This document shows, piece after piece, positions 8,456 to 17,091 of a stretch of 64,000 bases of DNA (the stretch's first letter is position 1; each line of letters begins with the position of its first letter). The stretch covers positions 114,876 to 178,875 of the forward strand of contig NZ_JAGIQA010000016.1 in the NCBI RefSeq assembly GCF_017814975.1, in the 5' to 3' direction. The notes under the pieces are model-generated. The model saw nothing but the letters and a program-made list of their open reading frames with translations. It was not told the origin of the DNA and made no database searches. The translations under genes and the position numbers were made by a program. The stretch comes from Cupriavidus consociatus. GTDB lineage: Bacteria > Pseudomonadota > Gammaproteobacteria > Burkholderiales > Burkholderiaceae.

Positions 8456-9457
8456 TCAGAAGTTCTTCTTCAGGTCCATGCCCTCGTACAGCGACGCCAC
8501 CTGCTGGCCATAGCCGTTGAACGGCAGCGTCTTGCGCTTGGGCGCGAACAGCGCACCGAAGCCGCCGCCGCGGTCCTCGCCGATCCGGCGCTCGGTCGCC
8601 TGGCTCCAGCGCGGGTGGTCGACATCGGGGTTCACGTTGGAATAGAAACCGTATTCCTGCGGCGCTGCGAGGTTCCAGCTGGTGGGCGGCTGCTTGTCGA
8701 CAAAGCGGATCCTGACGATCGACTTGGCGCTCTTGAAGCCGTATTTCCACGGCAACACCATGCGCACCGGCGCGCCGTTCTGGTTGGGCAACACCTCGCC
8801 GTACAGGCCGAAGGTCAGCAGCGCCAGCGGATGCATCGCCTCGTCCATGCGCAGGCCTTCGCTGTACGGCCAGTCGAGCACGCTGCTGCTGATGCCGGGC
8901 ATCTGTTTCTTGTCGGCGAGCGTGATGAACTGCACGTATTTCGCGCCGGGTTGCGGCTCGACGCGCCTGATCAGCTCGGCCAGCGGATAGCCGATCCACG
9001 GGATCACCATCGACCAACCTTCAACGCAGCGCAGGCGGTAGACGCGCTCTTCCATCGCCGCGAGTTTCATCAGCTCATCCAGATCGTAGACCTTGGGCTT
9101 CTTCACCAGCCCTTCCACCGACACCTGCCATGGGCGCGGGCGCAGCGTGCCGGCGTTGCGCGCCGGGTCGGACTTGTCGGTGCCGAACTCGTAGAAGTTG
9201 TTGTAGGTGGTCACGTCCTGGTAGGGCGTGCGCTTTTCAGTCACGACATAGGCGTTGTTGGGCGTAGCCGCCAGCTTCGGGCCGTGCTGTCCCTGCGCCC
9301 AGGCGTTACGGGCGAACCATGGCGCCAGCGCGGCGCCGGCGGTGCCCGCGGCGGCCAGCGCCAGCATGCGGCGGCGCGACTCGAAAATATGGCGGGGAGT
9401 GATCTCGTCGGTGGCGATATCGACGCCACGGAGCCATTTGGGGGAAGGAATCAACAT
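8456..9457 (-). CDS. msrP: MsrP, periplasmic molybdopterin methionine sulfoxide reductase catalytic subunit
   Basis: MsrP (333 aa; formerly YedY) repairs oxidised methionines in periplasmic proteins using a molybdopterin cofactor and electrons from MsrQ. The N-terminus holds a twin-arginine signal (ESRRRMLALAAAG), so the folded protein is exported by Tat. The molybdenum-ligating Cys lies in RCVEGW near residue 142, and the cofactor-binding stretch LPWKYGFKSAKSI is present. The gene lies downstream of the ECF sigma/anti-sigma pair on the same strand. Confidence 0.95.
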   Translation of the reverse strand: MLIPSPKWLRGVDIATDEITPRHIFESRRRMLALAAAGTAGAALAPWFARNAWAQGQHGPKLAATPNNAYVVTEKRTPYQDVTTYNNFYEFGTDKSDPARNAGTLRPRPWQVSVEGLVKKPKVYDLDELMKLAAMEERVYRLRCVEGWSMVIPWIGYPLAELIRRVEPQPGAKYVQFITLADKKQMPGISSSVLDWPYSEGLRMDEAMHPLALLTFGLYGEVLPNQNGAPVRMVLPWKYGFKSAKSIVRIRFVDKQPPTSWNLAAPQEYGFYSNVNPDVDHPRWSQATERRIGEDRGGGFGALFAPKRKTLPFNGYGQQVASLYEGMDLKKNF

Positions 9458-9579
9458 GGTTTTTCCTCGTTGCCTGGCGCTTGCAGGGTTGGACTCAGGG
9501 CTTGGTCGTGGCGTGCCGGCCAGTCCTGACAAATTTTTTTCGGTGCGGCGTAGATGCGGCGTAGGCGCCACGCCGGCGG

Positions 9580-10416
9580 CTAGCCGCCCTGGTATTGCTG
9601 GTAGACCGCCTGCGCCAGCGTCAGCAGCCGTGCGCGCTCGAGCGGGCCGGCCAGCGCGAAGCCGAGGTCGCGGTCGATCCAGTAGAACGCCATCGGTGCC
9701 GGCCGGGTAGCCGGCCGCCGCGCGCTTTCGTCCGGCATGCGCTCGACGCGGAATCCGGTGTCGGGCGTGCCTTGCGTCATGCGACGCAACTGCAGCGACA
9801 GGCGCGTGCCGTCGTCCGCCTCGTACATCAGGATGGCCGACGGGCCGCCTTCGGCGACGCCCAGCCGTCCGCCGATCAGGTGGAAGCCCTGCGCGCGCAG
9901 GTCGGGCACTTGCAGCGCCATGCCGATGCGCTTGGACAACCACGCGATCAGGTGCGCCTCGTCGCTGGCGGCAACTTCCACCGGGTGACGCATTTCCGGC
10001 GCGTACACCACATGCGTGGCAAGCGCCTCGCGTGCAAAGCGCTCGCCGGGTGCCATCGTCACGGTGGTGCCGCCCATGCGGCCGTGGGCCATCCAGCCGA
10101 GCACGCCCCCGAACCCCAGCAGTGCCACCGAGGCACAGGTGGCGGCCAGTGCAATGGTCCAGCGCGGCGCACGCCGGCGCCCGGCCTGGCGCGGCTCGCC
10201 ATGCAGGGCGGGCGGCAGCGCGGCCAGCGGCACCGGTTCGTTCAATACGGGATCCAGCATGCCGTGCAGCGCATCGGCCTGGCGGCGCCACGCGGCGACC
10301 TGCGCCGCTGCATCGGGGTGCTGCGCCAGGTACGCTTCCACCGCGGCGCGGCGCGCGCCGGACAGCTGGCCGTCGGCGTAGGCATGGAGATCGGCTTCGT
10401 GGATCGCGGACATCAT
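9580..10416 (-). CDS. Membrane anti-sigma factor, partner of the adjacent ECF sigma factor
   Basis: A 278-aa bitopic protein. The N-terminal ~55 residues (HEADLHAYADGQLSGARRAA) match the cytoplasmic sigma-binding domain of FecR/RsiW-like anti-sigma factors. It lacks the zinc-finger cysteines (HxxxCxxC), so the domain is the non-zinc kind. A single membrane segment lies at about residues 91-112, followed by a ~165-residue periplasmic sensor domain. Two consecutive ATGs (10416 and 10413) overlap the sigma-factor stop codon, so translation is coupled. The signal sensed is not evident from sequence. Confidence 0.85.
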   Translation of the reverse strand: MMSAIHEADLHAYADGQLSGARRAAVEAYLAQHPDAAAQVAAWRRQADALHGMLDPVLNEPVPLAALPPALHGEPRQAGRRRAPRWTIALAATCASVALLGFGGVLGWMAHGRMGGTTVTMAPGERFAREALATHVVYAPEMRHPVEVAASDEAHLIAWLSKRIGMALQVPDLRAQGFHLIGGRLGVAEGGPSAILMYEADDGTRLSLQLRRMTQGTPDTGFRVERMPDESARRPATRPAPMAFYWIDRDLGFALAGPLERARLLTLAQAVYQQYQGG

Positions 10417-10952
10417 TTCACCCGCTGCAGTGAGCTGGCGACAGCCATTGGCTGGACGGGGACACCGCCGTCGAGCAGTCGCCGCATCTGCTCGCGCGCA
10501 CGTGCCAGCCGCGACATCACCGTGCCTTGCGGGATGTCGAGCACGCGCGCCGCCTCGGCATAGGTCAGTTGCTCCAGGCTGACCAGCAGCAGCACCGCGC
10601 GCTGGGCTTCGGGCAGTTGCGCCAGCGCCTGCAGCAGGTCGCGCCGCAGGCCAGGGTCGGCCGCGGGCGCGCTGACCTCGGGCAGGGTATCGGTGGCCAC
10701 CACCAGGTCCTTGCGGCGCAAGCTGTTCAGGCGCAGCCGGTGCATCAGGGTCAGCAGCCACGGCAACAGGCCGTCGGCGCCGTCGCCCCACCAGGCGCCG
10801 GGGCGCAGGCGGAAGCGCCAGCGGTAGCGCAGCGCGCGCTCGAGCGTGTCCTGCACCAGGTCGTCGGCTTGTACCGAGTCGCCGGTGAGGCCACGCGCGT
10901 GACGCCGCAGCCGCGGCGCCAGCGCTACGAGCTGGCCTTCAAAGCCTTCCAT
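10413..10952 (-). CDS. ECF-type RNA polymerase sigma factor
   Basis: A 179-aa sigma factor with only regions 2 and 4. Region 2 includes the core-binding helix with DDLVQDTLERAL. Region 4 contains the helix-turn-helix LTYAEAARVLDIPQGTVMSR. It overlaps the anti-sigma gene by 4 nt (ATGA) and lies 38 nt downstream of the lipoprotein gene. Together with msrPQ this suggests an extracytoplasmic oxidative-stress response. The ECF subgroup cannot be named without a profile search. Confidence 0.92.
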   Translation of the reverse strand: MEGFEGQLVALAPRLRRHARGLTGDSVQADDLVQDTLERALRYRWRFRLRPGAWWGDGADGLLPWLLTLMHRLRLNSLRRKDLVVATDTLPEVSAPAADPGLRRDLLQALAQLPEAQRAVLLLVSLEQLTYAEAARVLDIPQGTVMSRLARAREQMRRLLDGGVPVQPMAVASSLQRVK

Positions 10953-10990
10953 GCCGTGGCTTGCTTCAGTACGTCGAGGGCGTCAGCCCA

Positions 10991-11434
10991 TCAGGGCTTG
11001 GCGACGTGCCAGACGTTGTTGAGGTTGTCGCCGGTCTTGTCGCCAGGCTTGGCGTCCTTGGCAAAACGGTACAGCGGCATGCCGCGGTAGGCCCACTGCT
11101 TGCCGCCGTCCTCGCGGGTGATGATGGTGTACTGGCCTGACACGCTGGAGCCCGGCGCGGCCATCAGCGGCGGCCAGTTGGTGGCACAGGGGCCGTTGCA
11201 GGCGCTCTTGCCGCTGTTGGCGGTGTCGCGGTCGAAGGTGTACAGCGTCAGTCCCTGCGGATCGGTCAGCACGCCACTGGTCACCTTCACCGTGGGCGGC
11301 ATGTTGCCGGCGCTGCTGCCGCCCATGCCCATGCCCATGCCGGAACAGCCGGCGAGCAGGACAGCCGCACAGCCAAGCGCCAGCGCGGCGGGACGAACGA
11401 GGGATGCTGCAGAGGTAAGACGCACACGTGCCAT
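10991..11434 (-). CDS. Putative lipoprotein with two secreted repeats (COG4315 / Lipoprotein_15 type), function unknown
   Basis: A 147-aa protein with a signal peptide ending in the lipobox LLAGC. The start of the mature protein is Met/Gly-rich (SGMGMGMGG). Two copies of the COG4315-type repeat follow, one around GLTLYTFDRDTANSGKSACN with a Cys pair (ACNGPCATNWPP) and one around WAYRGMPLYRFAKDAKPGD. The family has no known enzymatic function. The ATG at 11434 was preferred over 11449 because GGAG lies 9 nt before it. It is the first gene in line with the ECF sigma/anti-sigma pair and may be a target of the sigma factor. Confidence 0.85.
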   Translation of the reverse strand: MARVRLTSAASLVRPAALALGCAAVLLAGCSGMGMGMGGSSAGNMPPTVKVTSGVLTDPQGLTLYTFDRDTANSGKSACNGPCATNWPPLMAAPGSSVSGQYTIITREDGGKQWAYRGMPLYRFAKDAKPGDKTGDNLNNVWHVAKP

Positions 11435-11485
11435 GATCTTTTTCTCCATGCTAACCGGTACCGCCAGCCGGCACCGTTCCACCAG

Positions 11486-11513
11486 TAAACACCGGATGTG
11501 ATGCCTTTATTCC
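11486..11513 (-). promoter_or_regulatory. Candidate ECF-sigma promoter upstream of the COG4315-like lipoprotein
   Basis: On the minus strand GGAATAAA (11513-11506) is followed after 14 nt by TGTTTA (11491-11486), so GGAAT and GTTTA are spaced about as in many ECF promoters. It lies about 50 nt upstream of the lipoprotein start and could be an autoregulated promoter of the lipoprotein-sigma-antisigma unit. No equivalent was seen upstream of msrP. Confidence 0.3.
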
Positions 11514-11523
11514 GTCACGTTGC

Positions 11524-11558
11524 AAAAAAAGACAAAAAAACCTGCCCGGAGGCAGGTT
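11524..11558 (-). terminator. Rho-independent terminator of the resB-ccsB operon
   Basis: On the minus strand an 8-bp stem AACCTGCC/GGCAGGTT (11558-11551 with 11546-11539) with loop TCCG is followed by T-rich sequence. It lies about 35 nt after the ccsB stop. Confidence 0.9.
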
Positions 11559-11593
11559 TACTTGCATCGCACCATGTCCGTCGTGCGTGGCGG

Positions 11594-12814
11594 TCAGAGT
11601 TCGCCGTAGCTGTGCAGGCCGGACAGGAACATGTTGACGCCGAGGAAGGCAAAGGTCGTCACCAGCAGTCCGACCAGCGCCCACCACGCAGCCACCGTGC
11701 CGCGCAGACCCTTCATCAGCCGCATATGCAGCCACGCCGCATAGTTCAGCCACACGATCAGTGCCCAGGTCTCCTTCGGGTCCCAGCTCCAGTAACCGCC
11801 CCAGGCTTCGGCCGCCCACAGCGCGCCGAGGATGGTGGCGATGGTGAAGAAGGCAAACCCGACCGCGATGGCCTTGTACATCACGTCGTCGAGCAACTCC
11901 AGCGACGGCAGCCGCTCGGCAAGAATGCCGCGCTGCTTGAGCAGGTACGCGACCGACACCATCGCCGCCAGCGCAAAGGTGCCGTAGCCTATAAAGTTGG
12001 CCGGTACGTGGATCTTCATCCACCAGCTCTGCAGCGCCGGCACCAGCGGCTGGATTTCCTGCGCGTTGCGGCTGACCGTGTACCACAGCAGGAAGCCCAC
12101 CGCGGCGGACACCACCAGCATCACGAACGGGCCGAGCGCGCGCGTGCCGTAGTGGCCTTCGTAATACAGGTAGAACAGCGAAGTGATCAGCGTGAACAGC
12201 ACGAACACTTCATACAGGTTCGAGATGGGGATATGGCCGATGTCGGTGCCGATCAGGTAGGACTCGTACCAGCGCACCAGCATGCCGGTGAAGCCCAGCA
12301 CGATCGCACCCCAGCACAGCTTGCTGCCGATGCTGTAGCCGGTGTCCGAGCGCGTTGCCAGCCCGACCCAGTAGAACAGCGTGGACAGGAACACCAGTGC
12401 GCTCATCCACAGGATGGCCGACTGGCTCGACAGGAAGTATTTGAGAAAGAACGCCTGGTCCGCGCGCGCGAGCTGGCCCTGGTAGAGCTGGATAGCGAAC
12501 AGCGACAGCACCGTCAGCCCCAGCATCAGCGGACGTACCGCCTTCCAGTGCCAGCCGAGCAGTGCAAAGGCAGGCACGGCGCCGATCAGCACCGCCTTGT
12601 CGTAGCCATCCATCCACTGCCCGTATTGCGACAGCGCAACGCCCGCGCCGACGGCCAGCGCCAGCGCGAACAGCCAGTCCACCCACGTCAGCCGGCGCAG
12701 GAAGGAAGGTTCGAGGTAGGCCTCGTCGCCGATGCCCCCGGGGGCGGGTGTGGCGCGCGTGGCTTGCGTGGCGCCACGCATGGCGTGGTCGCCCGGATTC
12801 ACGTTTGAAGACAT
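11594..12814 (-). CDS. ccsB: Cytochrome c biogenesis protein CcsB/ResC (system II heme handling)
   Basis: A 406-aa multi-pass inner-membrane protein of the system II (Ccs) cytochrome c synthetase. It carries heme across the membrane and, with ResB, attaches it to CxxCH sites. The tryptophan-rich heme-binding WWD motif (WGGYWSWDPKETWALIVW) is near residue 340, flanked by conserved histidines (KIHVPANFIGYG, AAWLHMRL). About eight to nine membrane segments are visible. It lies 15 nt downstream of resB and shares its terminator. Confidence 0.95.
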   Translation of the reverse strand: MSSNVNPGDHAMRGATQATRATPAPGGIGDEAYLEPSFLRRLTWVDWLFALALAVGAGVALSQYGQWMDGYDKAVLIGAVPAFALLGWHWKAVRPLMLGLTVLSLFAIQLYQGQLARADQAFFLKYFLSSQSAILWMSALVFLSTLFYWVGLATRSDTGYSIGSKLCWGAIVLGFTGMLVRWYESYLIGTDIGHIPISNLYEVFVLFTLITSLFYLYYEGHYGTRALGPFVMLVVSAAVGFLLWYTVSRNAQEIQPLVPALQSWWMKIHVPANFIGYGTFALAAMVSVAYLLKQRGILAERLPSLELLDDVMYKAIAVGFAFFTIATILGALWAAEAWGGYWSWDPKETWALIVWLNYAAWLHMRLMKGLRGTVAAWWALVGLLVTTFAFLGVNMFLSGLHSYGEL

Positions 12815-12829
12815 AGCGTACCTGCTCGT

Positions 12830-15019
12830 TTAATGGCTGCCGCCGTGATGTGGCGCTTCCGTGGCGGTCCCGCCGGCGGCACGGCCGATGTCGTCGCGCA
12901 GCGCCGTGAATTCCTTTTCGAAGTCCATCGTGCGGCGCTGGGTCGACATCGCCATCAGTACATGGCTGCTGGACGGCGTGGCCATTCCTTCGGCGGGCTT
13001 GTCCTTGATCCAGACCCAGACGCGGCGCTCGCGGATATAGAACATCGCGAACACGCCCAGCGTCAGCAGCAGACAACCAAGATACACGATGTTCTTGCCC
13101 GGCGCACGGGTCATCTGGAACACGCTGGCCTTGATTTCCTTGAACTCGTCGAGCTGCAAGAATACCGGCGCGCCGTAGAAAAAACTATCCGACAGCGCAC
13201 TGATCGCCTGCTGAAGGAAGGTGCCGCTTTGCGCGCTGTTTGGCACCACCGGCAGCTTGTCCTGGGCGCGCGCCAGCTGCCACAGCTCCCACATCGAGCC
13301 ATTCAGGATCTTCAGCAGCACGTCAGCGGCCTTCTGCTGTTCGGCCTGCGGCACCGACTTTTCCAGGAATGCAGCGATCGCGGTGAAGCCGCCCGGCGGC
13401 GAATCCGGCGTCGGGCGCGTGGCGCCGGCAAACAGGTCAAGCGCGCGCAGCGCGCTTTCGGCGAGCTGGCGGCGCAGGTCGGCCTTGTCGTCTCCCGGCA
13501 TCGAAGCCAGCGCAAAGCGACGCGCAGCCTCGCCGCGCAGCTCACGATCCTGCAGCGCGGCGCGCAAGCGCATCCAGTCGGCAACGCTGCCCTGGTCATC
13601 GGCGGGAATGCGCAGGTAGCGGAACTGCTCGCTCGGCGATTCGCGCATGCCGGCCAGGAACACCGACTGCCCGTCCATCTGCACAGGCACCATGTAGTTG
13701 TTGTACTCGCGCGCCTGCCCGGTGCGATCGCGCAGCTTGTACTGCACCGAGGGGCCGACGTTGCGCAGCGTCTTGGCGCGGTCGGCGCTGGCCGCGGCAC
13801 CCAGGTGCTTCTCCAGTGTCTCGTTCAGCGATCTACGCGCGACGCCGCGCGCATCGGGCTTGCCCGAGGCGTCGGTGACGTTCTCGATATTCATCAGCCG
13901 GAAGTCGCTGAACTCCACCGTCACGCCTTCGCTGTCCGCGCCGGTGCCGGTGCCCTTCAGCGGCGCATTGCCGCCTACGGCACCGTCGATGGCGAAAGTG
14001 CCGCGTGCAGCGCCCTGCATCGGATAGCCGACGAACTTCAGGCGCGAGCCGCCATCCTCGAAGCTGGACTGGTAAATGGCGATGCCGTTGACGATCAGCG
14101 GCTCGTTCACCTTGATGGTGGCCTCGGTCTGCTTGCCAGTGGCGCGATCGGTGACGATCACGTCGGAGGCGAACAGCTTGGGCATGCCGGTCTCGTAGAA
14201 GTCGATCGAGAACTTCTTGAGCGTGAGCGCGAACGGCAGATCCTGCACCAGCGCGCCGTCGGCGACGTTCAGGATGGCCGTGGACACGGTCTGCCCCTCG
14301 GGCACGTAGGCATTGCCGCGAAAGCCAGGATTGGTCGCCGGCAGCCGGTGCTGCGGCGGGATCTCGCTGATCACCGCGTTGCCGCTGATCGGCGTCTTGC
14401 CGCCCAGCCACATCTGCGCGCGGATCAGCATGTCGCCATCGAGCAGGCCGCCGATGCAGATCACCACGATGGCGGTATGCGCCAGGATATAGCCGACCTT
14501 GTTGGCGGCTCCCGCCTTGCCCGCCAGCAGCGTGGCGCCGTCATGGTCGACGGCCTTGATGCGGTAGCCGCGGTTGCGCAGCAGCGCCGACAATCTGCCG
14601 ACTGCCTCGGCGCGCGTGCGCGCGCCGTCGAACTCGCCGCGATGGTGGAAGGCGCGCAGGCTGCGCTCGCGCACATGGTCCTTCCACGAGCGCATGTCCG
14701 CAATCATCCTGGGCGTGTTGCGCACCAGGCAGAGCGTGGTGGACACCACCAGGAAGGCCAGGATCAGCAGGAACCACCACGAGCCGTAGACCTTCTGCAG
14801 CGACAGTGTATGGAAGACATCGGCCCAGAACGGCCCGAACTGATTGACGTAGTTCGGATACGGCTCGTTCTGCTTGAGCACGGTGCCGATCACGCTCGCA
14901 ATGGAGATGACCGTCAGCAGCGCGATCGCGAAGCGCATCGAGGACAACAATTCGACCGCGTCGCGCAACACGCGGTGAGAGGTCTTCAGGTGCAGCCCTG
15001 AAGTGGAAGCGGTCGACAT
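12830..15019 (-). CDS. resB: Cytochrome c biogenesis protein ResB/Ccs1
   Basis: A 729-aa partner of CcsB in system II cytochrome c maturation, thought to chaperone apocytochrome and complete the heme-attachment site. It has three N-terminal membrane segments (FAIALLTVISIASVIGTVLK, WWFLLILAFLVVSTTLCLV, KVGYILAHTAIVVICIGG), a periplasmic domain of roughly 400 residues, and a last membrane segment near residue 650 (NIVYLGCLLLTLGVFAMFYI). The length is typical of betaproteobacterial ResB. It lies between cytochrome c4, one of its likely clients, and ccsB. Confidence 0.95.
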   Translation of the reverse strand: MSTASTSGLHLKTSHRVLRDAVELLSSMRFAIALLTVISIASVIGTVLKQNEPYPNYVNQFGPFWADVFHTLSLQKVYGSWWFLLILAFLVVSTTLCLVRNTPRMIADMRSWKDHVRERSLRAFHHRGEFDGARTRAEAVGRLSALLRNRGYRIKAVDHDGATLLAGKAGAANKVGYILAHTAIVVICIGGLLDGDMLIRAQMWLGGKTPISGNAVISEIPPQHRLPATNPGFRGNAYVPEGQTVSTAILNVADGALVQDLPFALTLKKFSIDFYETGMPKLFASDVIVTDRATGKQTEATIKVNEPLIVNGIAIYQSSFEDGGSRLKFVGYPMQGAARGTFAIDGAVGGNAPLKGTGTGADSEGVTVEFSDFRLMNIENVTDASGKPDARGVARRSLNETLEKHLGAAASADRAKTLRNVGPSVQYKLRDRTGQAREYNNYMVPVQMDGQSVFLAGMRESPSEQFRYLRIPADDQGSVADWMRLRAALQDRELRGEAARRFALASMPGDDKADLRRQLAESALRALDLFAGATRPTPDSPPGGFTAIAAFLEKSVPQAEQQKAADVLLKILNGSMWELWQLARAQDKLPVVPNSAQSGTFLQQAISALSDSFFYGAPVFLQLDEFKEIKASVFQMTRAPGKNIVYLGCLLLTLGVFAMFYIRERRVWVWIKDKPAEGMATPSSSHVLMAMSTQRRTMDFEKEFTALRDDIGRAAGGTATEAPHHGGSH

Positions 15020-15055
15020 GTGCAGTGAAACCTAAGACAACGTGCTGCTTTGAAA

Positions 15056-15097
15056 TGAAAAAGGGTGGACTTGCTTGGACGAGCAGGCCACCCTTTT
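15056..15097 (-). terminator. Terminator after the cytochrome c4 gene
   Basis: On the minus strand AAAAGGGTGG and CCACCCTTTT form a 10-bp stem. The intervening ~19 nt can itself pair (CTGCTC with AAGCAAG, one wobble), extending the hairpin, and T residues follow. It separates cytochrome c4 from resB and may be partly read through. Confidence 0.8.
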
Positions 15098-15188
15098 CGA
15101 TTTTGACAGGCGCGTTCGGTTGCATGCCACGCGGGCCGCATGCCGAAGCGCAGGCGCCTGGCGGCGCCAGCGTACTGCGCTAACGTCG

Positions 15189-15848
15189 TTACCGGACGCC
15201 GGCGACGTAGTCCGCCACCGCCTTGATCTCGGCATCCGACATCTTGGCGGCGATGGTCGTCATGACCGAATTGTTCTTGCGGGTGCCCTGGCGGAACGCG
15301 ACCAGCTGTGCCTCGGTGTATTCCGACCACTGTCCGCCAATACGCGGATACTGTGCCGGGATGCCGGCGCCGGTAGGACCATGGCAGGCGGCGCAGGCCG
15401 GCACGCCCTTGGCGGCGATGCCGCCACGGTAGATCTTCTGGCCTTCCTCGATCGTGTCCTTGTTCTTGGCGGTGGCCGGCTTGATCGGCTGCTTGGCCAG
15501 GTAGGCGCCAATGTTGCGCATTTCATCGTCAGTCAGCACCGATGCCATTGGCACCATGATCGCGTTGTTACGCGCCTTGGACTTGAAGTCCGCCAGTTGC
15601 TTGTGAACGTATTCCGGATGCTGAGCTGCCAGCTTGGGGTTGGCGGCAGCCGCGCTGTTGCCGGCTGCGCCGTGGCAGCTCAGGCAGGCGGGCACATTGC
15701 GATCGGGGGCACCTTGCGTGTACAGCGTCTCACCCTTGGCCGGGTCGGCCTTCGCGGCGGCCTGCTCTGCGGCAGATGCCAGTCCGGAAAGGGCGGCTGC
15801 AGGAACGGCCAGTGCCAGGACACCCAGAATCTTCGCAATGCGGTTCAT
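15189..15848 (-). CDS. Diheme cytochrome c4
   Basis: A 219-aa periplasmic diheme cytochrome c of the c4 family, an electron carrier to terminal oxidases. A Sec signal peptide occupies residues 1-27. The first heme site CLSCH is at 55-59 and the second CAACH near 152-156. Each half has the family's methionine-containing segment (IMVPMAS and SVMTTIAAKM) expected to supply the axial ligand. The start ATG at 15848 has an AGAAGGTG ribosome-binding site. Linkage to resB-ccsB and divergent engB is the standard betaproteobacterial arrangement. Confidence 0.95.
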   Translation of the reverse strand: MNRIAKILGVLALAVPAAALSGLASAAEQAAAKADPAKGETLYTQGAPDRNVPACLSCHGAAGNSAAAANPKLAAQHPEYVHKQLADFKSKARNNAIMVPMASVLTDDEMRNIGAYLAKQPIKPATAKNKDTIEEGQKIYRGGIAAKGVPACAACHGPTGAGIPAQYPRIGGQWSEYTEAQLVAFRQGTRKNNSVMTTIAAKMSDAEIKAVADYVAGVR

Positions 15849-16355
15849 TCGCACACCTTCTCTGAATTGTTTTGGATACCGTAATGCATGCCGACCGGCA
15901 CTCTGCCGGCGGTGAGGACGCGCCGGGACAAAGGCCTGACATCGTGGCGACCCGCGCGGATGACCGATCCGCTGCGGTTGCCTGGCGGCAGACCTCCGCC
16001 AGCCCCTGCTCCGCCGCCGCGGCACCCGAGGTGCAACGCATGCTGCGAAACAAGGCCGTGCCCACGATAGGACGACACAACGAGGCTTCCCGTCCGGACA
16101 ACGGCAGCCGAGCCACGCGGCAAAGGATGTCGCGCGTCACCCAGTCAGGAGACCGTAAACCGGCGTATTGTACAATAAGTTATGTGCCGGATTGATGCCT
16201 TGCGCCCTGCTGTGCCGTGTTGAACCGGCCGCGGGCTGCGCCAGATCAAACCCCGGCGAGCGGCCCCGGCCGCAGCCCTGCCCACCCTTGGCGGCACCCC
16301 GGCCGCGGCCGCGCCAAAGCGCGCCGCGCGGCGCCCCGCCCTACCTCTCCAGCGC
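15849..16355. other. 507-nt divergent intergenic region, cytochrome c4 / engB
   Basis: No convincing gene: the open frames here are short, have atypical composition and lack ribosome-binding sites. The one notable element is the perfect 12-bp palindrome TATTGTACAATA at 16166-16177. It places a TACAAT -10-like hexamer on each strand back to back. Neither strand has a good -35 at 16-18 nt, so divergent promoters or an operator are both possible readings. Confidence 0.45.
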
Positions 16356-17069
16356 ATGTCCCTTCTCCACCAGGCCCGCTTCTTCATTACCGTCAACCAC
16401 CTGCGCGACCTGCCCGCCACGGCCGTGCCCGAGGTAGCGTTCGCCGGCCGCTCCAACGCCGGCAAGTCGACCGCCATCAACATCCTGTGCAACCAGAAGC
16501 GGCTGGCGTTTTCCTCGCGCACGCCAGGGCGCACGCAGCACATCAACTATTTCACGGTGGCCCCGGTCAAGGCGCCGGAACCGCAGGCGTTCCTGGTCGA
16601 CCTTCCCGGCTACGGATATGCGGAGGTGTCCGGCTCGGCCAAGTACCACTGGCAGGGCCTGCTCAGCGACTACGTGCAGACGCGGCCGCAACTGTCGGGC
16701 CTGATCCTGATGATGGATGCGCGCCGGCCGTTCACCGATCTCGATTGCCAGATGGTCGAGTGGTTCCTGCCTACCGGCAAGCCGATCCACGTTCTGCTCA
16801 CCAAGGCCGACAAGCTCACCAACAGCGAGAACGCCAAGGCACTGCGCGAGACGCGCAAGATGCTGCAGGGCTATGCCGAGCAGCTGGAAACGCCGGTGCC
16901 CCTGACGGCTCAGCTGTTTTCGAGCCTCAAGCGCCGCGGCATCGAAGAAGCGCAGGGTGTGATCGCCGGCTGGCTCAACCTGCCGGAAGCGCAGAAGGAC
17001 GCGGCGCAGGACGCTGCCACGGCACCGACGGCGGCTGAACCTCCCGCTTCCGCAGGCCCTGCGGCATAA
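16356..17069 (+). CDS. engB: Ribosome-biogenesis GTP-binding protein EngB/YihA/YsxC
   Basis: An essential TRAFAC GTPase (237 aa) needed for 50S subunit assembly; older work links it to cell division. Motifs: G1 GRSNAGKST at residues 31-39, switch I with SRTPGRTQ, G3 DLPGYGYA and G4 TKADKL. The last ~30 residues (Ala/Pro-rich) extend beyond the usual end of the family. Divergence from cytochrome c4 is conserved across betaproteobacteria. Confidence 0.95.
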   Translation: MSLLHQARFFITVNHLRDLPATAVPEVAFAGRSNAGKSTAINILCNQKRLAFSSRTPGRTQHINYFTVAPVKAPEPQAFLVDLPGYGYAEVSGSAKYHWQGLLSDYVQTRPQLSGLILMMDARRPFTDLDCQMVEWFLPTGKPIHVLLTKADKLTNSENAKALRETRKMLQGYAEQLETPVPLTAQLFSSLKRRGIEEAQGVIAGWLNLPEAQKDAAQDAATAPTAAEPPASAGPAA

Positions 17070-17091
17070 CGCCGCAGCGTAGCCAGCGCGC

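Noticed and set aside
12833..15001. Plus-strand open frame of 722 codons opposite resB
   Set aside because: resB has membrane segments and family features; the antisense frame is His/Arg-rich with no domains.
15845..16123. Short open frames in the cytochrome c4-engB gap
   Set aside because: No ribosome-binding site, low-complexity Gly/Arg/Ala content and no recognisable domain.
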